The notes beneath the pieces are model-generated. The model saw nothing but the letters and a program-made list of their open reading frames with translations. It was not told the origin of the DNA and made no database searches. 64,000 bases of DNA from an uncultured Candidatus Saccharibacteria bacterium (GTDB lineage Bacteria > Patescibacteriota > Saccharimonadia > Saccharimonadales > Saccharimonadaceae). The position numbers were made by a program, and so were the translations under genes. Shown here one piece after another: positions 24,280-31,377 of the stretch (the first letter of the stretch is position 1; the number at the start of each line of letters is the position of its first letter). The stretch lies in the NCBI GenBank assembly GCA_946222675.1, contig CAMIMA010000001.1:248001-312000 (forward strand), written 5' to 3'.

Positions 24280-26169
24280 TTAGCCACGTCTTATTAGTTT
24301 ACGGTAAGTTTTTTCTATAACAGCGCGTCGCTTACTACCGCGTGGTAGAAGTTTTTTGATAAATTCACGGCGTCGTGAGCCAGTTGGAGCTAGATCGTGA
24401 CGCCAAGAATACTTGATATCTGGCTTGTTTGGTTTGGTAATACGAGTGGCGAGAAAGAGTGGCCAAAGCGGGCTGTCCTTCATAACGCAATAAAATTCCA
24501 TTAAGAATGGCGAACTAAAATCGGCAGTAAGATCCTCTGGGTAGAATTTGCCGACTTTGTAAGCATCACCCATTGTTTTCCAAGCTTGTCCAAGGCTAAT
24601 TGGCGCTAAAAAGTTAGCAGTATGTGTGACACCCTCGTTAGTTGGTAGTTGATAGCTCCATGTACTATCTAAGACAAGTGGTGATAGCTTGAAACTGTTC
24701 ATAATCACATTGTCGTTTTGGTTGGCAAGCTGGCAACTAGTGTTGACAACCTGATCGAGCGTGAGTTGGCTGCGTAGCTTAGCTAAGTCTAGTAGCATAA
24801 CGCCAGTGTTGAAGTAGTTGTTAAAGTCTAGATTTAGATAAGATAGTTTATTAGCATTGCTTACTGGCTGGTCGGCGTTGATGTCGTAAAGATAGCCATA
24901 GTCCATAATGTTTTGCGCCGCAGCTAGAGGATGTTCGCCTAAGTTGGTGTTGTCTAATTCACCTAAGTCGGTCTTAACCCAGGTGTGCCAGTCAAGCACA
25001 ATAGCACGATTAAATTTTGGGAGAAAATACGGTAGTACTGCCTTTAGGTTGGCGGCTACTGTTTCGCCACGTGTTTCTTGTAATTGGTCGATAAAGTCGG
25101 CGAAGTTGGCGAAGCGAATTGAAACATTTTTGCCAGCAGTCTTTAGTAGTGATTGACGAACGGAAGATGATAAGTTGTCTTCATAGGCAATGACAATGTC
25201 GTAGTTAGACTGTTTGCGTTGGTTAATGAGCTGACGGACCGTGGTATCGAGATAAAACGACTGACTCTTTTTACCGTTAGTAAAATTAATTACTATCGGC
25301 ACTGATTTAGCGATTGGCTCGAGTGGTGTAATCGGGTCGGTTTTAAGTGCATAAATCATTTGAAGATGTTTAACCTTTAGTTGTGGATTTGTTTGCTGAA
25401 TGTAGTAAATGTAGGCGCTGGTTAAAATTTCAGCAAGGTAGCCATAAATGCGATTGCCATTAATACTACGATTTGGCAAATCAGGCGCAAGCAATTCTTC
25501 CATCTTTTTGAGAATAGTGAATTCAAAATCACACATAGCCTTAAAATAGCGTTTACGCATGATAAACATGTTGTACCCTAGGAAAGTATGACTTTGCATG
25601 TATTCCTGGATATAAGGATAAACTTTAGGGTAAAGTTGCTTAGTTACATCAAGCATTTGGTCGATATCACTAAGCTTAATGATAGTGCCGTTATGGAGTT
25701 TATAATGTTCGTAAACCGTATTACCTGGTATGCCGACCGGAGTTGGAATACCACGTACCGGGCGGGCGTCGTGAATAATGAGATCATTTGCTTCAATTAG
25801 CTGACGCATAGCCGTTTCATCCTCTAACCCATATTTACGGAAGGTCTCCGGCGAGAGAATTTTAGCACGAATCATCATATGGCCATCATTACTGACGGGA
25901 AACTTTTTATCAGCAAATGAGTAAAAGCGACGGTAATGAAATAGCCCATAATAATCAGCATCAAGATTCTTCCATGCCCAATAAATGGCGGTTAACTCGC
26001 AATAACCAGCATTTTTAGCTGAAATATTATCTTTGCCATCGTCATCGCGTTGTAAGCCGAGATTGCGAGATGCACTAGATGCACCAACTTGCACTGGTAA
26101 AAGTAGGCTGTTATGTGGTAATTCACTTGGTTTGTGGCACGCTACCAATATATTGATTTTTGAACTCAT
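24280..26169 (-). CDS. Two-domain glycosyltransferase (DUF4422 + GT8-like)
   Basis: 629 residues. Residues 1-270 are DUF4422, a glycosyltransferase-like domain (NILVACHKP, NAGYCELTAIYWAWKN, YYGLFHYRRFY). Residues about 290-555 resemble GT8 (LKAVLPYFLPKFNRAIVLDW, NNYFNTGVMLLDL, QNDNVIMNSF). In GT8 enzymes the metal site is DxD; here the matching place reads LDWHTW, so the second domain may be altered. The basic C-terminus (RRGREFIKKLLPRGSKRR-like) may sit at the membrane. Start supported by GGAGG 8 nt upstream. It lies between two acyltransferase genes and should act in surface glycan assembly. Confidence 0.85.
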   Translation of the reverse strand: MSSKINILVACHKPSELPHNSLLLPVQVGASSASRNLGLQRDDDGKDNISAKNAGYCELTAIYWAWKNLDADYYGLFHYRRFYSFADKKFPVSNDGHMMIRAKILSPETFRKYGLEDETAMRQLIEANDLIIHDARPVRGIPTPVGIPGNTVYEHYKLHNGTIIKLSDIDQMLDVTKQLYPKVYPYIQEYMQSHTFLGYNMFIMRKRYFKAMCDFEFTILKKMEELLAPDLPNRSINGNRIYGYLAEILTSAYIYYIQQTNPQLKVKHLQMIYALKTDPITPLEPIAKSVPIVINFTNGKKSQSFYLDTTVRQLINQRKQSNYDIVIAYEDNLSSSVRQSLLKTAGKNVSIRFANFADFIDQLQETRGETVAANLKAVLPYFLPKFNRAIVLDWHTWVKTDLGELDNTNLGEHPLAAAQNIMDYGYLYDINADQPVSNANKLSYLNLDFNNYFNTGVMLLDLAKLRSQLTLDQVVNTSCQLANQNDNVIMNSFKLSPLVLDSTWSYQLPTNEGVTHTANFLAPISLGQAWKTMGDAYKVGKFYPEDLTADFSSPFLMEFYCVMKDSPLWPLFLATRITKPNKPDIKYSWRHDLAPTGSRRREFIKKLLPRGSKRRAVIEKTYRKLIRRG

Positions 26170-26222
26170 CTATCCTCCATTTAGTCTTATATATTATAAC
26201 ACACTAAGACTAAAGGCTGGAG

Positions 26223-27341
26223 CTAAGCGTTGACTAAGTTGTCGGTTTTGTCACATAACTGTTTAACGAATTTTAATGACAATAATTTTTTGACAACTCG
26301 ATTAACAAATAAGTGATCGCAGATAATAGCTACCATGGCGCAGACGATAAATAAGGCTGCACCTACCCCAATTAACACTAGTAACTTAAAGCTACCACGC
26401 CAAGTTTCGATAATAGGATCAATAAGGTGATTGATATTATTGTAGATTGATAGTAACAAAAACTTATGTTCATGTAGCAGATAGACACCGAAAGTAGATG
26501 CACCAGCGATGCGGATGAGCTTGGCTGTAATGTTATTACGCACCATTGGTTTTGCGCGCATAAATAGCACGAAGAGACCTGCGCCAATTAGCCATTGAAT
26601 TTGTTGGACGCCATTGGTGTATAGCCAGCTGTGTAAGATATCTTTAAATACAATTGGTGGATTTGGTAGTGCAGCTATATAGTTAACTAATATCATTAGT
26701 ATTATACCGAGCAAAATTAGCCCAATGATTTTTACATTACTAAGCTTGATTTTATCGCCGCATAACCTAATTGAAGCACCCATAAGATACATAATAATAC
26801 TGTTAGGTAGAATGCGAGTAAGGGGGTCACTAACAAGCAGCGTACCTATCATAGATATAATGAGAAGAGCAGACGTACAAATGATTAATTGAGTACGAGA
26901 GAAACGTTTTATGGCATTATTTATAATTGGTGTGCAGATTAGCAACATAATATAGCTGGTAATAAACCAATAGGCATTATGCGAAATCGGCAAGATGGTG
27001 GTTAAAATGGTGTTGATGCCATCACTGGAGTTAATAACTTCATTTGCTGTTGCTGGAGCTAGCTTAAAGTAATATAAACTGAGGTAGACAAGTGTAATGA
27101 TTGCTGAATACAGCCAAGTATGGGCGGCGACATTGATGATTCTATTGAATTTAAAGGTTGATTTGCAGCAGAAATATCCGGTAATAATAAAGAATATAGC
27201 TACGCCAATTTGACCAGCGTCAGCTACAGTATGATACATGGCAGATATTGGTGCTGCATCGACTAGTAAACCACGTGGGGTGTGTATGCCTAGACACTGA
27301 TTTAGATACATGCTAACGTGGCAGGTAACAATTAGCAACAT
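26223..27341 (-). CDS. Acyltransferase family 3 membrane protein (copy 2), 5' end unclear
   Basis: 372 residues from the first ATG at 27341, with GQIGVAIFFIITGYFCC as in copy 1. The ATG cuts into the first conserved motif. Reading upstream in frame from 27342 gives RDARFELLRVIA, which matches RDLRFEILRIIA of copy 1, so the true protein starts earlier. The open frame runs to a TAA at 27450-27452 and contains no ATG, GTG or TTG. Translation must use a rare start (ATT at 27437, CTG at 27389) or the gene has lost its start. Likely role: acylation of surface sugars. Confidence 0.8.
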   Translation of the reverse strand: MLLIVTCHVSMYLNQCLGIHTPRGLLVDAAPISAMYHTVADAGQIGVAIFFIITGYFCCKSTFKFNRIINVAAHTWLYSAIITLVYLSLYYFKLAPATANEVINSSDGINTILTTILPISHNAYWFITSYIMLLICTPIINNAIKRFSRTQLIICTSALLIISMIGTLLVSDPLTRILPNSIIMYLMGASIRLCGDKIKLSNVKIIGLILLGIILMILVNYIAALPNPPIVFKDILHSWLYTNGVQQIQWLIGAGLFVLFMRAKPMVRNNITAKLIRIAGASTFGVYLLHEHKFLLLSIYNNINHLIDPIIETWRGSFKLLVLIGVGAALFIVCAMVAIICDHLFVNRVVKKLLSLKFVKQLCDKTDNLVNA

Positions 27342-27466
27342 GGCAATGACCCGTAATAGTTCGAAACGGGCGTCGCGCGGCTTGTCCAGATCTTGCTTAA
27401 GTTTGCAGACGAGTTCTTTGATGGTTGTATGTATAATTTTAGTTGGTACTTATAATGAGTATGTAA

Positions 27467-27472
27467 TATAAT
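27467..27472 (+). promoter_or_regulatory. -10 box of the GT2 gene (leaderless)
   Basis: TATAAT 8 nt before ATG 27481; another TATAAT at 27451-27456. The divergent copy-2 acyltransferase starts within the same short gap. Confidence 0.5.
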
Positions 27473-27480
27473 AAGTGCAT

Positions 27481-29580
27481 ATGAGATCTCAACCCAAGGT
27501 AACAGCTATTATTATTCACCAAGATGCGAAGAGCCATTTAGACGAAGCTTTGCATAGTGTGCTTAATCAAACTTTAGATAGTGTCGAAACTATTGTAGCT
27601 AGTTCTAGTAGTGCTAAACCGGCAGTAGGTGATTCAGTAGAGTTAATTTATAGCAAACAGTCTACTTACGGTGAACTTATTAACTTAGGTATTAAACAGG
27701 CTACGGGTGAATACGTAGCCATACTTGATGCCAATGACTTTATAGATAGTACATTGCTAGGTAAACTTTATCAGATGGCTGTTACTCGGCGAGCCGATAT
27801 TGTGCGTAGCTGCTTTAGCTACTACTATGATGATTTAACCAATAGTAGCACATTTTATAACGAAGCTATGGGTGGCGTGTGGTGCGAGCCGATGGCGCGG
27901 CTGGTGCGTACACATGATGTGAACGGTTGGCCATATGGAAAAGATAGCAATGTGGTTATTGACCCGAGGCAGGAGGGTGGCAATAAGGTTTGGCCGTTTT
28001 TCGCCATTGCGCCACGTATCAATGGTATTTATCGTCGGCAGTGGCTAATTGACAATGAAATTGTAGCCTCTAACTCTAATAATAGCTATTGTTGTAATGT
28101 TGGCTTTTGGGAGAGTGCGGTCGCGGCGACACATGCCATAGTATTTAGCAATAAGTATGGTTGGCACTATCGACAGGAGAGTGACAATTGCGCTAATATT
28201 ACTGATATTAACAAAGAATTTTTGCGCACCGAAGCTAAAATAGATACCAATAATTCGAGTGACATTATGGCATTGCAAGCGATGAATGTTGCCAAAATGG
28301 ACAGTTATTTTAAGGTGCTGCGTAAATTACGTGGTAGCCAGCGCAAAGAATTTTTATGTGCGATGTCGCGTGAGTTCAAACAGATTCGGGATAATTTACG
28401 CCTTAATTGGTGGTGCGTCAACGAGACTGATACTTACATGCTAAACGAAATTATCGATAATCCACAGTTAGCATTACGGCGCTTTGATGCGGTGGATAAA
28501 GCTAAAATATCAGTAGTTGTACCGTTCTATAATGTCAGTAAGTATATCGGTAAATGTTTGGATTCAATCGTCAACCAGACTATGAAGGACTTGGAGATCA
28601 TTTTAGTCAATGACGAAAGCCCGGATGATTCGATTATGACGGCACTGGAATATTACAAGAAAGATCCGCGTATCACTATTCTGTACCAAAATAACAAGGG
28701 GTTGTCTGGCGCACGCAACACTGGTTTATGGTATTCGCATGCGCCGTTTGTGTATTTTGCGGATAGCGACGATTACCTTTTCCCTAATACTTGCGAAGTA
28801 TTGTATGACAATCTGATTAAGTCTGGAGCGGATTTAACAGTTGGCGCAATCGAAAACGAGTATCACGCCGATTACAATTCAATGCGGGCGGAGCGTCTTG
28901 GCTGCATGTTGCGATATCATGGCCTGCAAAAAATAGATAATGATGTAATTCATACTAATATTGCGGTTTGGAATAAGCTATTTCGCCGTTCGGTAATTAA
29001 TAAGTACGAGTTGCATTTTCCAGAGGGACTATGGTATGAAGACACCTATTTTGTACTGGCTTACATGATGCTAAGTGATACTGTTTACTTTGTGTCTGAT
29101 CCAGTTTATATGTATGTCCATCGCGCTGGTAGCATCACTAGTACTACGCGGGAGCGTTATAGCTACAACCGTAAAGGTCTTGATAACATGAGAGTGACTG
29201 AATGGCTATTTAATGATTATGTTAAAAAGTACGACTTAATGCCAAAATATAAAAGTTTCATGTCGCAATGGATTGTTTCGCGCTGTGATTGTGCTTTAAT
29301 GTCAGCTGGGCCGGATTGCATTTCAGATGTCAATCAAATGTTTAAGTATTTTATTCTTCGACATAAGGGCTACTTAAATAAAGTTGATCCGAGTTTGGTT
29401 AGTACATTATCTAAGGGCTATGCTAGTGTGCTAAAGCAGTTTATGGTGGATCGGAAAATCCCTATGACTAGTGAAAATAAGCACCGTAATTTTTCTAGCT
29501 ACGCTAAAACGGCCTTGGCGCGCGTGCCTTTGGTTAAGCCTGCGTTTAAAAAGTTAAAGCGGGTAGTTGGCAAACATTAG
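27481..29580 (+). CDS. Glycosyltransferase with two family-2 (GT-A) domains
   Basis: About 699 residues from ATG 27481 (an in-frame GTG at 27475 is possible). The first GT2-like domain (residues about 5-250) has VTAIIIHQDAKSHLDEALHSV and the acidic motif ILDANDF. The second (residues about 340-560) is canonical, with ISVVVPFYNVSKYIGKCLDS, GLSGARNTG and the metal site FADSDDY. A basic C-terminal helix may bind the membrane. It would add two sugars, or one domain may be regulatory. Divergent from the acyltransferase/GT8 unit and part of the same glycan cluster. Confidence 0.88.
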   Translation: MRSQPKVTAIIIHQDAKSHLDEALHSVLNQTLDSVETIVASSSSAKPAVGDSVELIYSKQSTYGELINLGIKQATGEYVAILDANDFIDSTLLGKLYQMAVTRRADIVRSCFSYYYDDLTNSSTFYNEAMGGVWCEPMARLVRTHDVNGWPYGKDSNVVIDPRQEGGNKVWPFFAIAPRINGIYRRQWLIDNEIVASNSNNSYCCNVGFWESAVAATHAIVFSNKYGWHYRQESDNCANITDINKEFLRTEAKIDTNNSSDIMALQAMNVAKMDSYFKVLRKLRGSQRKEFLCAMSREFKQIRDNLRLNWWCVNETDTYMLNEIIDNPQLALRRFDAVDKAKISVVVPFYNVSKYIGKCLDSIVNQTMKDLEIILVNDESPDDSIMTALEYYKKDPRITILYQNNKGLSGARNTGLWYSHAPFVYFADSDDYLFPNTCEVLYDNLIKSGADLTVGAIENEYHADYNSMRAERLGCMLRYHGLQKIDNDVIHTNIAVWNKLFRRSVINKYELHFPEGLWYEDTYFVLAYMMLSDTVYFVSDPVYMYVHRAGSITSTTRERYSYNRKGLDNMRVTEWLFNDYVKKYDLMPKYKSFMSQWIVSRCDCALMSAGPDCISDVNQMFKYFILRHKGYLNKVDPSLVSTLSKGYASVLKQFMVDRKIPMTSENKHRNFSSYAKTALARVPLVKPAFKKLKRVVGKH

Positions 29581-29610
29581 GCTTGATTTAAGGGTAGCGC
29601 AAAATTGTGC

Positions 29611-29616
29611 TACAAT
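29611..29616 (+). promoter_or_regulatory. -10 box of tRNA-Arg(TCG)-folD
   Basis: Extended -10 TGTGC-TACAAT, 9 nt before the tRNA 5' end. It is the only promoter seen for folD. Confidence 0.55.
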
Positions 29617-29625
29617 ATTATCAGA

Positions 29626-29702
29626 GCACCCGTAGCTCAGCGGATTAGAGTACTTGGCTTCGAACCAAGTGGTCACAGGTTCGAACCCTGTCGGGTGTAC
29701 CA
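29626..29702 (+). tRNA. tRNA-Arg (anticodon TCG), CCA encoded
   Basis: 77 nt. Acceptor GCACCCG/CGGGTGT, anticodon stem CTTGG/CCAAG around CTTCGAA, T arm GTTCGAACC, CCA encoded. The folD ATG follows after 10 nt. Confidence 0.95.
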
Positions 29703-29712
29703 GATATTATTT

Positions 29713-30537
29713 ATGACAAAGCAGCCAAAACAAGTTGGGCCGCGCGAGCTAAATGGGCGCGAGCTAGTTGGGTTTATTAAAGAGCGTCAGGCGCATCAAG
29801 TGCGTGGCTTGAGGCAACATTTTAAAGTTGTACCGAAGCTGGCGATTATTACCACGATTGATAGTCCGGTAATTGATTTATATGTGCGTTTGAAGTGCAA
29901 TTATGCCGCAGATATTGCAGTAGAAACTGAGGTACACCGTACAACTAGCCAAGCGGCGGGTGATTTGCTAGCGCAGTTGAATGCCGACCCAAGCGTAAAA
30001 GGTATTATTGTACAGTTACCGCTTGATGACCCAGCGCAGACCGATGCGGTGGTGAATTTAATTGCGCCAGAGAAGGATGTGGATGGCTTGGGTCAAAATG
30101 CGAAGTGGGATTCTGCTACGGCTACGGCCATCAACTGGTTGCTAGCTGGTTATAACGTCAATTTATCAGGCAAGCGGTTGGCCTTGGTGGGTAATGGTCG
30201 CTTGGTGGGCGCACCACTACTTAAAATGTGGCGTAATTCTGGGTTGGATGTGACGGTGTATGATGAATCGACCACGGATAAACTGGCTACAGAGTTAATT
30301 GATTATGACGTTATCGTTTCAGCGGCTGGTGTGCCGGGACTGATTAAATCGGAAATGTTGCGCCCTGGCGCAGTGGTGGTAGACGCCGGTACGGCGAGCG
30401 AAGGTGGTAAAGTGGTGGGTGATTTAGACCCTGCCGCGCGTCAGCGGAGCGACTTGACGGTGACACCTGAGAAGGGCGGCGTGGGGCCATTAACCATTGC
30501 GGCTCTGCTCGATAATGTGATTCGCGCTAGCTATTAG
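29713..30537 (+). CDS. folD: Bifunctional methylene-THF dehydrogenase / methenyl-THF cyclohydrolase FolD
   Basis: 274 residues. It interconverts 5,10-methylene-, methenyl- and 10-formyl-tetrahydrofolate with NADP, feeding for example initiator-tRNA formylation. Family residues: YVRLKCNYAADI (catalytic Lys), IIVQLPLD, PEKDVDG, the nucleotide-binding GNGRLVGAPLLKMW, and PEKGGVGPLT near the end. The cofactor loop reads GNGRLVG instead of the usual GRSxxVG. ATG 29713 lies 10 nt after the CCA of tRNA-Arg(TCG) with no Shine-Dalgarno, so the mRNA is probably released by tRNA processing. The frame is open through the tRNA, but a start there is not credible. Confidence 0.93.
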   Translation: MTKQPKQVGPRELNGRELVGFIKERQAHQVRGLRQHFKVVPKLAIITTIDSPVIDLYVRLKCNYAADIAVETEVHRTTSQAAGDLLAQLNADPSVKGIIVQLPLDDPAQTDAVVNLIAPEKDVDGLGQNAKWDSATATAINWLLAGYNVNLSGKRLALVGNGRLVGAPLLKMWRNSGLDVTVYDESTTDKLATELIDYDVIVSAAGVPGLIKSEMLRPGAVVVDAGTASEGGKVVGDLDPAARQRSDLTVTPEKGGVGPLTIAALLDNVIRASY

Positions 30538-30548
30538 CGACAAAATGT

Positions 30549-30577
30549 TTGCATAAGACATAAAAATAGGTTATAAT
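30549..30577 (+). promoter_or_regulatory. Promoter of tRNA-Glu
   Basis: TTGCAT (30549-30554), 17-bp spacer, TATAAT (30572-30577), 12 nt before the tRNA 5' end. Confidence 0.75.
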
Positions 30578-30589
30578 CTAACAAGATAG

Positions 30590-30664
30590 GGTCTCGTCGT
30601 CTAACGGTTAGGACATCAGGTTTTCATCCTGACAATTCGGGTTCGATTCCCGGCGAGATCACCA
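30590..30664 (+). tRNA. tRNA-Glu (anticodon TTC), CCA encoded
   Basis: 75 nt. Acceptor GGTCTCG/CGAGATC, anticodon stem TCAGG/CCTGA around TTTTCAT, T arm GTTCGATTC, CCA encoded. Confidence 0.95.
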
Positions 30665-30672
30665 GATATTAT

Positions 30673-30697
30673 AACCACCTCCACGTGAGGTGGTTTT
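30673..30697 (+). terminator. Terminator after tRNA-Glu
   Basis: AACCACCTC/GAGGTGGTT hairpin (9 bp) with a CACGT loop, followed by TT. Confidence 0.7.
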
Positions 30698-30701
30698 GTG
30701 T

Positions 30702-30707
30702 TACAAT
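30702..30707 (+). promoter_or_regulatory. -10 box of the 67-residue membrane protein gene (leaderless)
   Basis: TACAAT preceded by TGTGT, 7 nt before ATG 30715; no Shine-Dalgarno. Confidence 0.55.
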
Positions 30708-30714
30708 AGAAGTA

Positions 30715-30918
30715 ATGAAACAAGCAAAGAAGCGTAACAAAAAGTATCGCGGCGTTGACGCAGTTCGCAACGATGTAGTGCGCGTTCATCGAGTAAAAGC
30801 GGTGACGCGTAGCCGAGTTGGCCAATTTATTCACGATAATGCCACTAAGCTAAAATACGGTGCAATCATTGTGATAGCGATTGCTTTGGTGATACTCGGT
30901 ATCATGAGTATTCGTTAA
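30715..30918 (+). CDS. Small single-pass membrane protein, unknown
   Basis: 67 residues: a very basic N-terminus (KQAKKRNKKYRG), a short charged stretch, and one C-terminal hydrophobic segment (about residues 44-63). No known family is recognised. The arrangement (basic cytosolic part, membrane anchor at the end) could let it bind nucleic acid or lipid heads. Its own -10 box supports expression. Followed 17 nt later by the response regulator, which also has its own -10. Confidence 0.65.
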   Translation: MKQAKKRNKKYRGVDAVRNDVVRVHRVKAVTRSRVGQFIHDNATKLKYGAIIVIAIALVILGIMSIR

Positions 30919-30923
30919 TGTGA

Positions 30924-30929
30924 TAAAAT
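30924..30929 (+). promoter_or_regulatory. -10 box of the response regulator gene (leaderless)
   Basis: TGTGA-TAAAAT, 6 nt before ATG 30936; no Shine-Dalgarno. Confidence 0.6.
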
Positions 30930-30935
30930 AAACGT

Positions 30936-31328
30936 ATGAAGAATATTGCCATTATCGAAGACGACCAGCTGATTGCTCAGATGTATCGTATGAAGTTAGA
31001 GAGCGAGGGCTACAATGTCAACGTGGCGGTGAATGGTATGACTGGTATTGAGATGGTAGAGAACACCAAGCCAGATTTGATTCTGCTTGATCTAACATTG
31101 CCAGACATTGAAGGCGATGTAGTGCTTGACGGCATTCGACACATTGATACAGCGTTGGCTACGCCAGTGGTAATTCTGACTAACCTAGACGATGCTGACG
31201 CACCAAGACAGCTTGCGAAGTGGGATATTGACGATTACATCGTGAAGGCTAATTCGACGCCGCGCCAAGTGGTAAGCCGCGTGGCGGAGATTTTGAAGCG
31301 TCGTAATCTCGGCAACAACAAGTCTTAA
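30936..31328 (+). CDS. Single-domain response regulator (REC only)
   Basis: 130 residues, a CheY-like receiver with nothing attached. The acidic pocket IIEDDQ, phospho-acceptor Asp in LILLDLTLPD, switch Thr in VILTNLDD and the Lys of DYIVKAN are all present, so it should be phosphorylated normally. There is no output domain and no histidine kinase in this window. It would act by protein-protein contact. The Ala-rich C-terminus ends in a short basic helix. A hairpin terminator starts at its stop codon. Confidence 0.93.
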   Translation: MKNIAIIEDDQLIAQMYRMKLESEGYNVNVAVNGMTGIEMVENTKPDLILLDLTLPDIEGDVVLDGIRHIDTALATPVVILTNLDDADAPRQLAKWDIDDYIVKANSTPRQVVSRVAEILKRRNLGNNKS

Positions 31329-31343
31329 GCGCTTGCGCTTTTT
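31327..31343 (+). terminator. Terminator after the response regulator
   Basis: AAGCG/CGCTT hairpin with a CTTG loop, T run to 31343. It begins within the stop codon of the regulator gene. Confidence 0.7.
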
Positions 31344-31347
31344 GTGC

Positions 31348-31353
31348 TACAAT
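31348..31353 (+). promoter_or_regulatory. -10 box of pyk
   Basis: TGTGC-TACAAT. A leader of about 20 nt carries AGGAGAG before ATG 31378. Confidence 0.55.
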
Positions 31354-31377
31354 AGTGCCAGATAGGAGAGATAAATA

